From CAUZSN01 sp963582345 (GTDB lineage Bacteria; Planctomycetota; Planctomycetia; Planctomycetales; Planctomycetaceae): a DNA stretch of 8,951 nucleotides. The notes beneath the pieces were generated by a model. The model did not search any database and was not told where the DNA came from. It saw only the letters and a program-made list of their open reading frames with translations. The position numbers and the translations under genes are program-made. Below, in pieces: positions 1 to 6,246 of the stretch (its first letter is position 1; the number at the start of each line of letters is the position of its first letter). Where the stretch lies: positions 1 through 8,951 of the forward strand of contig CAUZSN010000109.1 in the NCBI GenBank assembly GCA_963582345.1, given 5' to 3'.

Positions 1-1
1 T

Positions 2-157
2 CTGTCGTCCGACGAGGCACGTTACATCATCGGCCAAACGATTGTGGCCGATGGCGGCCAGATTTCAATTATGCCGTTGTCGGGAGATTTTCGTGGACGG
101 CGGGAGTATCAATTTGGCCAAGACTATGTTCCAAACTTGAAGAACATAACGCGGTGA
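2..157 (+). CDS. Short-chain dehydrogenase/reductase, C-terminal fragment
   Basis: Only the last 51 codons are in the window; the gene enters from the left edge and ends at TGA 155-157. The stretch SSDEARYIIGQTIVADGGQ is the classic C-terminal end of the SDR fold (usually S-x-x-A-x-(Y/F)-I-T-G-x-x-(I/L)-x-V-D-G-G), where the last strand and following loop close the NAD(P)-binding Rossmann domain. Family members are soluble cytosolic oxidoreductases acting on alcohols, ketones, sugars or acyl thioesters. The catalytic Ser-Tyr-Lys and the glycine-rich cofactor motif lie outside the window, so substrate and cofactor preference cannot be judged. A tail of about 25 residues follows the GGQ motif, longer than in FabG-type members, which argues against a plain FabG label. 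No other gene is close enough downstream to suggest an operon. Confidence 0.88.
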   Translation: MSSDEARYIIGQTIVADGGQISIMPLSGDFRGRREYQFGQDYVPNLKNITR

Positions 158-273
158 AGCCAAGCACAACGCCATCAGTAAGTGTGTTTTATTCAAGTGC
201 GCTGGACCAACAATTCTTGAGTAAACGACTGCACAGTCAAACCGGTGCATAATAAGCAGAGTGGACGGCCGCG

Positions 274-304
274 ATTGGACATTCTAGAAATCCCCACGTC
301 CAAT
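274..304. repeat. Inverted repeat, 7-bp stem
   Basis: ATTGGAC at 274-280 is the exact reverse complement of GTCCAAT at 298-304, with a 17-base spacer. No T-run follows directly on either strand, so it is a poor terminator. It could be a regulator site or chance; a 7-bp match at this spacing is not rare in a gap of this size. Confidence 0.3.
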
Positions 305-311
305 GTTGCCT

Positions 312-338
312 CCAAAAACATGTTGGTTGAGTTTTTTT
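312..338 (+). terminator. Weak terminator candidate for the SDR gene
   Basis: CCAA (312-315) can pair with TTGG (323-326) over a 7-base loop, followed after five bases by seven T residues (332-338). The T-run fits rho-independent termination on the + strand, but the stem is only 4 bp, half A-T, and the site is about 150 bases past the SDR stop codon. It is listed because it is the only T-run of this length in the gap. Confidence 0.2.
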
Positions 339-883
339 GATTTCATCCAGCAATAGCATGTGCCGAGCAATCTCCAAGGATGTCCCGCGAGATCTTTAAA
401 CCGTCAATGTTACGTATCATGCACACGCACTGTTGCTGGATGAACTATGCTTTGGTCCTTCGGGATGGATATTTGCAAGGGATAAGACTATCCGCACCAT
501 CTGTCCTTCGAGATTAAACTCTTTGATTCAAACCATTTGGAAGAGGAGGGCATTCCGAATTGTCACATTTCATTACCTTGCCTGTTCCAAACGAACCAAG
601 ACTCTCGAACTTTCATAAACACCTCTCCAGATTAATGGTATGCCGGTGTACGGACGTTGAACACAGATCTCCCATTTCAGGCACCATTGTTCATCATATT
701 TCCGATGTCTCGGTGCCATAAGACCAATATTGTGCTGACTGTGGAAATCGTTAAATTACGTAACCTGTTTGGCGATTCACCTTGCTTTGCTAACAACATA
801 ATTCTCACAACTCGGTTGCGTGTACAAGTAAACACCGCATCCTTTGAATACCTAACAGTAATTACGCGCCACACGTTTTCAAA

Positions 884-1732
884 ATGCCTCACACCGTCGT
901 TGTAATTCCGTGCTATAACGAAGAAAGGCGACTTGACGTACGCTGTTTTCAAGAATTTTTGGAAACGTGCTATGACGTCGAATTGCTTTTCGTCAACGAC
1001 GGAAGCACTGATCGCACGCTGCATGTGCTCGAGAATCTACAGTGGACGTATCCCAATCGGTTTTCCGTCTATGATCTACCATACAACGTTGGTAAAGCCG
1101 AAGCAGTCCGACAAGGTATGTTGGTAGCATTTCGGCGCAACCCAACGTACGTAGGCTTTTGGGATGCCGACCTTGCCACTCCGCTCAATGCAATCACACA
1201 ATTCCAGCGAGTGCTGCAACAACGACCGGAGTGTCAACTCGTCATGGGGAGCCGCATTCGATTGCTTGGTCACTTCATCGAAAGACGGCGATTGCGTCAC
1301 ATCCTTGGCCGGCTATTTGCGACCACGGCGTCTTTTGTTCTGGGATTTTCAGTTTATGACACGCAATGCGGAGCCAAAATGTTTCGTGTAGATTCTGACA
1401 CCGAGGCGCTTTTCAAGCATCCATTTCATTCACGATGGATCTTTGACGTAGAGCTTCTAGCACGCATGATCCGCAAACGACGACTCTTAGGCCAGTCCCT
1501 CACAGGACAGGAGATCTACGAACTCCCTCTGGATGAATGGAGAGACATTGACGGTTCCAACGTCAAGACGCGAGACTTTGTGAAAGCGCTAGGAGAACTC
1601 TCAAAAATTTATTGGGAGTACTTGAGGCGTGCTGAAGTCCGTCCACTAGTTGTTGAAAGTGCTACGATTGAGGCAAGTCAACAAAAGACTTCTTCGAATG
1701 GTACTTCGCAAACAAAGCGGAAAGCGGCTTGA
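884..1732 (+). CDS. GT2 glycosyltransferase, polyprenyl-phosphate sugar synthase type
   Basis: A 282-residue GT-A glycosyltransferase related to dolichyl-phosphate glucose synthase (Alg5-like). Visible motifs in order: PCYNEERRL (9-17) and VNDGSTD (37-43), which bind the nucleotide sugar; NVGKAEAVRQG (68-78); the metal-binding DxD as DAD (94-96); GSR (122-124); YDTQCGAKMF (158-167), typical of this subfamily; and RWIFDVELL (184-192). No N-terminal anchor or C-terminal membrane segment is seen, unlike eukaryotic Alg5, so the enzyme should be cytosolic or peripheral. It probably moves a hexose from UDP- or GDP-sugar to polyprenyl phosphate. The Lys/Ser/Thr-rich last 25 residues look disordered. 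ATG 884 is the first ATG after an in-frame TGA at 845-847; no clear Shine-Dalgarno precedes it. The stop overlaps the next gene's start, so the two are likely co-translated. The sugar donor cannot be read from the sequence. Confidence 0.9.
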   Translation: MPHTVVVIPCYNEERRLDVRCFQEFLETCYDVELLFVNDGSTDRTLHVLENLQWTYPNRFSVYDLPYNVGKAEAVRQGMLVAFRRNPTYVGFWDADLATPLNAITQFQRVLQQRPECQLVMGSRIRLLGHFIERRRLRHILGRLFATTASFVLGFSVYDTQCGAKMFRVDSDTEALFKHPFHSRWIFDVELLARMIRKRRLLGQSLTGQEIYELPLDEWRDIDGSNVKTRDFVKALGELSKIYWEYLRRAEVRPLVVESATIEASQQKTSSNGTSQTKRKAA

Positions 1733-2922
1733 TGGGAGAAGCTGCTGTGTGGAGATTGTCTCTTACGGATGCCAAATCCGTGCGAATTACCTGGATTCTT
1801 TGGGGTGTGCTCTTCTCTGCAATCACTTGCCTCGTTCTTACGGCAGAGAGACGAACCGTAACCGACGCATACCGGGGAGCAGCCAATGCATGGATCCAAG
1901 GCGAAAATCTTTACTCAAATACAGGCAGTGGATTCATCTATCTTCCACAGGCCTCGGTGCTGTTCGTCCCCTTTTCAATATTGCCATACACTGCAGGAGA
2001 AATACTGTGGCGGCTTGTGGCGATCAGTTCGTTTGTATATGGAATTCGACGAATTACACACCTTGCTGGACGCGACTCGGACACAGTATTTTTTCCACTC
2101 GTATCAATGATGGCTATCCCCCTTGCATGGTCCAGCGCACGAAATGGTCAAACCACTCTACTGATGGCTGCCATGATGATGCTCGCGACTGCCAATATCG
2201 CCTACCGACAATGGTGGAGAGCAACGTATTGGCTCGCGTTGGGGCTCGCGCTTAAGCCACTCATTCTGGTCATAGCTCTGCTTGTCGGAGCATTGTATCG
2301 ACCGATGAGTTGGAGGCTCTGCGTTGGCGCGGCTGGTGTCTTCTTTTTTCCATTTCTGACCCAAAGTCCTGATTATGTGTGGCAACAATACACTCAGTGT
2401 ATCACCGAATTATATTCAGCGTATGAGTTGGGAACGGAGAGATTATGGGCCCAACTTTTTGGAATGCTAAGCGTTGCTGGACTGCACATTTCGAGTGAGA
2501 TCCAATTTCTCGTTCGGCTCATTGTTGCAATCTCGGTATTGGTGATGTGTTGGCTTGGACAGAAAAAACTTACAGCGACTCAAACCTGTATTTGGATCTA
2601 TTCCTTAGCCACGTGTTATCTGATGCTGTTTAATCCACGCACCGAAAACACCACCTATGCAATGTTGGGGCCGGTGATTGGTTTGCATTGTGCTCAAGCC
2701 TTGCTAGTCGAACGTCGAGCTATTCAAAGTTTGGCGATGGTTCTGATCACAATTGGCACAGTCGGCAGCTATGAATTTGGCAAGATGCTCGTCCCTGCGG
2801 TTTACCCGATCTGGCTAGCACCGTTGATGTGCATTTGTCTTACCGCTCTGTTGATCTATCGCACATTTCTTGAGAAGCCGGATATAGAGCAGCCAAAGTT
2901 GATGTCGCAAAAATCAACCTAA
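1732..2922 (+). CDS. GT87 (DUF2029) family polyprenyl-linked membrane glycosyltransferase
   Basis: A 396-residue integral membrane protein with roughly ten hydrophobic segments, the first at about 19-38. After it comes an external loop with D45 in TDAYRGAANAWIQGENLY, which matches the D-x-Y-x-x-A-x-x-x-x-x-G-x-x-x-Y pattern of GT-C enzymes, where this Asp is the likely catalytic base. FIYLPQASVLFVPFSILP (68-85), NGQTTLL (138-144) and ALKP (173-176) are further GT87/DUF2029 hallmarks. Known family members, such as the mycobacterial mannosyltransferases, use polyprenyl-phosphate sugar as donor on the outer face of the membrane. ATG 1732 overlaps the previous stop codon (TGATG), which suggests translational coupling; a TTG at 1729 is possible but less likely. 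The upstream GT2 enzyme could make its donor. The acceptor (glycolipid, polysaccharide or protein) is unknown. Confidence 0.82.
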   Translation: MGEAAVWRLSLTDAKSVRITWILWGVLFSAITCLVLTAERRTVTDAYRGAANAWIQGENLYSNTGSGFIYLPQASVLFVPFSILPYTAGEILWRLVAISSFVYGIRRITHLAGRDSDTVFFPLVSMMAIPLAWSSARNGQTTLLMAAMMMLATANIAYRQWWRATYWLALGLALKPLILVIALLVGALYRPMSWRLCVGAAGVFFFPFLTQSPDYVWQQYTQCITELYSAYELGTERLWAQLFGMLSVAGLHISSEIQFLVRLIVAISVLVMCWLGQKKLTATQTCIWIYSLATCYLMLFNPRTENTTYAMLGPVIGLHCAQALLVERRAIQSLAMVLITIGTVGSYEFGKMLVPAVYPIWLAPLMCICLTALLIYRTFLEKPDIEQPKLMSQKST

Positions 2923-2950
2923 CTTTCGACTAGTAGTTCAACGCGCTCTA

Positions 2951-2986
2951 ATTAGCGGTCTCTGTGTTAGTCATGTGCCGCTTAAT
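2951..2986 (+). terminator. Weak hairpin after the glycosyltransferase pair
   Basis: ATTAGCGG (2951-2958) can pair with CCGCTTAAT (2978-2986) if one A is bulged, giving an 8-bp stem with a 19-base loop, 29 bases past the GT87 stop codon. No T-run follows, so classic rho-independent termination is not supported; it may only shield the 3' end or be chance. Confidence 0.22.
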
Positions 2987-3144
2987 TGATCCATCTGTTA
3001 TCGCTTTGATGTCGCGCACAATTCAGCCTCAGACTGGCTATATGACGCAATTGCTTTCTGGAATTAACTTTGCGTAATTCTCTGATACTTTGGCCCAGGA
3101 TTTTCATTCACATGCGAATGTTACCTGATGGCATGGATTCCAAC

Positions 3145-3152
3145 AGAAAGGA
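3145..3152 (+). promoter_or_regulatory. Ribosome binding site of the histidine-rich protein gene
   Basis: AGAAAGGA lies seven bases upstream of ATG 3160. It decides the start: the open frame extends upstream to a TTG at 3070 and includes ATGs at 3115, 3121 and 3136, but none gives a signal peptide at its N terminus, while the ATG after this site does. Confidence 0.65.
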
Positions 3153-3159
3153 TAGCGTC

Positions 3160-3786
3160 ATGAAACATTTCCTGATCACGATGGCAACCGTTACCACGAT
3201 CGGACTAATGGACAACCAATCCGCCCAAGCAGGTGGTCGATTTAATTTCTCGCTACGACTGGGCAACGGTCGCGAACTTTACGTTGGTCGCGAATACCCG
3301 CAACGACCGCAGTTCCTTCTAAAACCCGCTATCCCGGATTCGTTTTCACACCGTGATGAAGGATTCGGTGCAAACCTCGATGTTTATAACTTGTCGGATG
3401 ACCTTGTATGCCAGGCCAAGCCAATCTTGTGGGAAATGTACTTCCATTACTCGCGCAACCCTGGTTTTCGTGAGACCTACCGAGAGATGTACTCGTTGTA
3501 CAAAGACGCCAAACATATCCGCAAATTGGTCCACAAAGACGTCCATCATGCACATCAAAGTCAAGAGCTCAATGAGAACCACATCGCCAGTGACTTGCGC
3601 AATCTGGACAAGTTGTTCCATCACATAAAAGACGACATTCACGACTGGTCGCGCAACTCACATTTCCATCACAGACATGTAAGGCAATTGCACTCTAAAA
3701 TGGAAGTCTTGGGTGAGACGCTGCACCACATAATGGAAAATTACGGTATGGAGAGCCGATTTGGTGTTGAGGTGCCAGTCCTATGA
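3160..3786 (+). CDS. Secreted histidine-rich helical protein, function unknown
   Basis: A 208-residue protein beginning with a signal peptide: MKHF, a short hydrophobic core, and a likely signal peptidase I site after AQA (residue 24). The mature N terminus is rich in Gly, Phe and Arg (GGRFNFSLRLGNGRELYVG). From about residue 80 it is predicted helical and very rich in His, Lys, Asp and Glu: I count 18 histidines in the roughly 184-residue mature chain, mostly as HH, HxH or HHxH groups (DVHHAH, LFHHIKDDIH, SHFHHRHVRQLH, LHHI). There is one Cys and no membrane anchor or lipobox. The signal peptide places it in the periplasm or outside. The pattern resembles small exported hypothetical proteins in Planctomycetes, but I cannot name a family. 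Zinc, copper or nickel binding is an inference from composition alone. It stands alone, 237 bases after the GT87 gene. Confidence 0.75.
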   Translation: MKHFLITMATVTTIGLMDNQSAQAGGRFNFSLRLGNGRELYVGREYPQRPQFLLKPAIPDSFSHRDEGFGANLDVYNLSDDLVCQAKPILWEMYFHYSRNPGFRETYREMYSLYKDAKHIRKLVHKDVHHAHQSQELNENHIASDLRNLDKLFHHIKDDIHDWSRNSHFHHRHVRQLHSKMEVLGETLHHIMENYGMESRFGVEVPVL

Positions 3787-3968
3787 TGTGGCATCCTTCG
3801 AATGAATTATGCAGGTTCCTGGCAAGCTGCTGCACCTAAGATTCGTTCGGATAGGGAGTGCGGTCGGATACACTCTAACCAAACCTTGTGCCGTGACGCT
3901 CATGGCCAGAGCGAATGAGGATTGAGTCGTGCGTGCTGATTGCTCGGTATCAGAGCGTGTTGATTCTC

Positions 3969-3996
3969 TTGTGAACTTTTCTATTGGGTTTAAACT
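3969..3996 (+). promoter_or_regulatory. Weak sigma70-type promoter candidate for arsC
   Basis: TTGTGA (3969-3974) and TAAACT (3991-3996) are separated by 16 bases; each matches four of six consensus positions. A start near 4003 would put the 12-base palindrome at 4016-4027 just downstream, a position where a repressor would block transcription. Both boxes are imperfect and planctomycete promoters are poorly known. Confidence 0.25.
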
Positions 3997-4015
3997 ATTG
4001 GAACATTCCGCGGTT

Positions 4016-4027
4016 TCAATGCATTGA
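4016..4027. promoter_or_regulatory. 12-base perfect palindrome upstream of arsC, possible operator
   Basis: TCAATGCATTGA equals its own reverse complement and lies 51 bases before ATG 4079 in a gap with no gene. TCAA-N4-TTGA loosely resembles the dyads bound by ArsR/SmtB repressors, but no arsR gene is in the window. Operator function is an inference; a single perfect 12-base palindrome can occur by chance in about 9 kb. Confidence 0.3.
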
Positions 4028-4078
4028 GCACGCACAGCACAACAAAGAAATTCATTGGCTCGGGCACGACGAAGCATT

Positions 4079-4531
4079 ATGACACAACGAGTTTTAATTC
4101 TATGCACCGGAAACTCGGCGCGCTCTCAAATGGCGGAAGGTATTTGGAAACAACAATCGAACCGAGCATGGGATGTCGAATCCGCTGGCTCAGATCCTGT
4201 CGGCCACGTGCATCCACTAGCAATTGAGGCGATGCATGAAATTGGCGTTGACATCTCTGCAAACAAGAGCAAACACGCGAATCGATTTAGGGACGAACGA
4301 TTCGATTTAGTGGTTACGGTGTGTGACCACGCTGCGCAAAACTGTCCGGTCTTTCCGCACGCAAAGCAGACCGTGCATTGGCCATTCGACGATCCCAGCT
4401 TCATAGAAGGCACAGACGAAGACAAACTAAATGCCTTCTGTAATACTCGCGACGAGATTGCTACACGAATTCAAGAATATCTTATCGTTTTCCATTCCGG
4501 ATGCTCGTCGAAGAACGATTCCGATTTCTAG
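4079..4531 (+). CDS. arsC: Thioredoxin-coupled arsenate reductase (LMW phosphatase fold)
   Basis: A 150-residue cytosolic enzyme that reduces arsenate to arsenite, with electrons from thioredoxin. The N-terminal P-loop CTGNSAR is the C-x5-R signature: nucleophile C9 and oxyanion-binding R15. The other two cysteines of the redox relay are C82 and C89 in VCDHAAQNCP, the same numbers and seven-residue spacing as in staphylococcal plasmid ArsC. WPFDDP (100-105) carries the probable general acid D104. The C-terminal 20 residues (HSGCSSKNDSDF end) extend past the usual fold and include an extra Cys. ATG 4079 puts the P-loop cysteine at position 9, near the family norm of 10; a TTG at 4055 would add eight residues with no support. 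No arsR, arsB or acr3 gene is visible, so it appears to be an isolated ars gene. A plain tyrosine phosphatase is unlikely given all three cysteines. Confidence 0.9.
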   Translation: MTQRVLILCTGNSARSQMAEGIWKQQSNRAWDVESAGSDPVGHVHPLAIEAMHEIGVDISANKSKHANRFRDERFDLVVTVCDHAAQNCPVFPHAKQTVHWPFDDPSFIEGTDEDKLNAFCNTRDEIATRIQEYLIVFHSGCSSKNDSDF

Positions 4532-4564
4532 CAATGTGCTATATTGCAAGATTTTCTCGACCTC

Positions 4565-4578
4565 TGGGCTCCGGCCCA
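4565..4578 (+). terminator. Small hairpin in the convergent arsC/FIST gap
   Basis: TGGGC (4565-4569) pairs with GCCCA (4574-4578) over the tetraloop TCCG, 33 bases past the arsC stop codon. The stem is short and only TCAAAACTTT follows, so termination would be weak. It lies between two convergent genes, where a terminator is expected, which is the main reason to list it. Confidence 0.25.
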
Positions 4579-4603
4579 TCAAAACTTTAGTGGGTGAGTA
4601 TTC

Positions 4604-4666
4604 AGTAAAGCCGTCGGTCCTGATCCATAGGTGCCGTGACCTCGATTCGGCCTGCGCAAAGAATCT
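4604..4666 (-). pseudogene. Possible decayed copy of the FIST gene 3' end
   Basis: Read on the minus strand just past the FIST stop codon, this stretch begins with GATTCTTTGCGCA, identical over 13 bases to the FIST gene at 4767-4779, in the codon phase that gives FFAQ in both. With no gap, E follows two residues after FFAQ in both, and a G-aromatic-T triplet (GFT here, GYT in the gene) sits at exactly the same 17-codon distance. Between those points little similarity remains. This fits a small tandem duplication that has decayed, or two chance matches. There is no start codon or ribosome site of its own. Confidence 0.3.
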
Positions 4667-4693
4667 GGGTTTTCTGAAACCGTTCCACAAAAG

Positions 4694-5863
4694 TTACTCG
4701 AAGCAAGCCACGCTAGCCGTGTAACCATGGATGTAGTTCTTTCCTCCAACAGGACCTAGTTCGCCTTGCGCAAAGAATCCGGCCAATGGAAGCGGCCCTA
4801 GTTTTGACTGGATCGTCTGAGCGTCGTGGTTTGGTTCAGGAAATAATCGTGTACCCCGACCATTGCAACCAAAAAGCAGAGCCGCTTGGGGCGAGTTGGC
4901 ATGCACCTCCAAGTCTTGCTCAATAAGTTGCACCAGATCTTCGTCGGCCGTTTCCGCATCGCGCACATGGAATTGTACGGTCTGACCAACTCGAACAAAG
5001 TTCCCGAGTGCAATGGAACCATCTTCACCATCAGCTCCCAGAACATTTGAGATCAAGAAGTCACCGCGGTCAAAAGTCTCCTGGTATTCGTTCATTACGA
5101 TACCCAGGTGCAACCCCTTCTGAGCCAGACGTTGATCGTGTTCAGACAACGTGGGGAAAATTTCTTTCAGCCGCTCAATGGTCGGTACGCCGCCGAGTTC
5201 GAATACAATATTCCGATCAGCTTTAGTCACAACGAAGTGAGTCCCAATGGGACGACAGCCCTGTGAGACGATCGACCGGATACGCGACCCACGATAGATC
5301 ACGGCGCCCACAGCACCATCGGCAATAGTCTGCGAGTTCAAAAATAACCGGTTTTTCCCTGGCCCGGATCCGCCGCTCGCCATGCCTCCAAATATTGGAA
5401 CATTCGGAAGATCTTCGGCCAAACGATCGATAATCGGGTTCGGTGCCGACGTAAACGGGTCACCAAATAGAAAGACCGCCTGCGCGTCCTGTTTTTGATC
5501 AGCCAAGTCAGAGGGAAGTCCGCTGATTATGATACCATCCGCTGTCTGCTCGACTTCAACGTGAAACGGTTCAACGTGAGCGCCCTCTAATACGGCGCTC
5601 CACAGGCTCACGACTGGTCCGTCTTCGACTTCCTCATGTCCGCCGACAATCGATTCTCCCGCACAACCCAACAGCACACTGCTTCCACTCTTTTCGCACA
5701 CCATCCTAGACAATTCATCAAACCGATCCGCGTGAGTATGTGACGCAAACACGAACGACAGATCGGCAGACTCTCCGTTCAACTCTTCAGCAATCACATC
5801 GCAAACCGAATTGACTGCCTGGGACAAATTCGGTGCTTTAGAATAACTTGCGGCATATGACAT
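4694..5863 (-). CDS. FIST N- and C-domain sensory protein
   Basis: A 389-residue soluble protein made only of the FIST module (F-box and intracellular signal transduction), thought to bind small ligands such as amino acids. The FIST_N part covers roughly residues 30-225 and shows LLGCAGESIVGGHEEVEDG (64-82) and IFGGMASGG (157-165). The FIST_C part covers about 226-385 with IVMNEYQETFDRGDFLISNVLG (254-276), LLFGCNGRG (329-337) and GFFAQGELGPVGGKNYIHGYTAS (362-384), the strongest signature. Length is typical for stand-alone bacterial FIST proteins. There is no fused histidine kinase, GGDEF or chemotaxis domain, no signal peptide and no membrane segment, and no signalling partner beside it. ATG 5861-5863 has only a weak purine stretch (GAAAGAA) upstream. 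It converges on arsC, with 162 bases between them. Ligand and output are unknown. Confidence 0.9.
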   Translation of the reverse strand: MSYAASYSKAPNLSQAVNSVCDVIAEELNGESADLSFVFASHTHADRFDELSRMVCEKSGSSVLLGCAGESIVGGHEEVEDGPVVSLWSAVLEGAHVEPFHVEVEQTADGIIISGLPSDLADQKQDAQAVFLFGDPFTSAPNPIIDRLAEDLPNVPIFGGMASGGSGPGKNRLFLNSQTIADGAVGAVIYRGSRIRSIVSQGCRPIGTHFVVTKADRNIVFELGGVPTIERLKEIFPTLSEHDQRLAQKGLHLGIVMNEYQETFDRGDFLISNVLGADGEDGSIALGNFVRVGQTVQFHVRDAETADEDLVQLIEQDLEVHANSPQAALLFGCNGRGTRLFPEPNHDAQTIQSKLGPLPLAGFFAQGELGPVGGKNYIHGYTASVACFE

Positions 5864-6025
5864 CTGGGTTCTTTCAATCAGCGGACATTAGAGGTTCGAA
5901 TCTCATCTTGGAAAATTCAAGCGAATAAGAAAGGTATGGTAAAACCACAATGCGCAGGCCGCATCGAGCAAATTCTGCCTTTGCTGAAGCCTCGGTCGCT
6001 TAACTATGGTCGAACCACTTACAGT

Positions 6026-6053
6026 GCGCAAACTTCACTCGATGCGTTTGCGC
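6026..6053. repeat. Inverted repeat, 8-bp perfect stem
   Basis: GCGCAAAC (6026-6033) and GTTTGCGC (6046-6053) are exact reverse complements with a 12-base spacer. It is 163 bases upstream of the FIST start codon on its strand, so it could be a regulator site or leader hairpin. No T-run follows on either side, so a terminator is unlikely. Confidence 0.45.
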
Positions 6054-6115
6054 TGATCCGGAGATAGGTTGCGCAATCTTGTTCCGGCCTACAATGAAGA
6101 CTCCGGATTAGTTGC

Positions 6116-6168
6116 CACTAGCTGCTTTCTAGTGACATTAACATGTGCAGTATAAAGACTGCTGTCAC
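6116..6168. repeat. Overlapping, mutually exclusive inverted repeats
   Basis: CACTAG (6116-6121) pairs with CTAGTG (6129-6134) over seven bases. GTGACA (6132-6137) pairs with TGTCAC (6163-6168), enclosing a further hairpin GCAGT (6147-6151) with ACTGC (6158-6162). The first and second stems share GTG at 6132-6134, so they cannot both form fully. This layout can belong to a structured leader or small RNA, or arise by chance from short stems; the active strand is not clear. Confidence 0.35.
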
Positions 6169-6246
6169 AACGCTTGCTTCTAGCTCGGTCAGCAAAGTGT
6201 CGTGTTAGAACAAACAGGAAAGGTTTGATATCTCCGATAAAACTTA

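Larger units (their letters stand above)
158..883. other. Long intergenic gap without a recognisable gene
   Basis: This 726-base stretch separates the SDR gene from the glycosyltransferase pair. All six frames are broken often; open stretches at 433-618 (+), 657-905 (+) and 677-1024 (-) lack ribosome binding sites and give proteins with no family resemblance. One small inverted repeat (274-280 with 298-304) and a T-run at 332-338 are the only visible structures. No tRNA-like fold was found. The promoter of the glycosyltransferase unit should lie in the right part, but no convincing -35/-10 pair stands out. The gap may hold a decayed gene or simply be loose intergenic DNA. Confidence 0.6.

Noticed and set aside
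433..905. Open frames at 433-618 and 657-905 (+)
   Set aside because: No ribosome binding site, no family resemblance, composition not protein-like, and the second overlaps the start of the glycosyltransferase gene.
3070..3159. Upstream extension of the histidine-rich protein from TTG 3070 or nearby ATGs
   Set aside because: It would bury the signal peptide behind 30 extra residues and ignore the ribosome site next to ATG 3160.
4427..4690. Minus-strand open frame of 87 codons
   Set aside because: Much of it is antisense to arsC and it has no ribosome site; its only notable part is the FIST-like segment, reported separately.
5891..5905. tRNA-like T-loop sequence (GGTTCGAATC)
   Set aside because: The flanking bases do not form a 5-bp T-stem, and no acceptor, D or anticodon arm can be built on either strand around it.
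6081..6098. VPAYNE-like peptide resembling the start of a GT2 glycosyltransferase
   Set aside because: The frame has a stop codon about 25 bases upstream and another soon after, and no later GT2 motif follows; six residues can match by chance.
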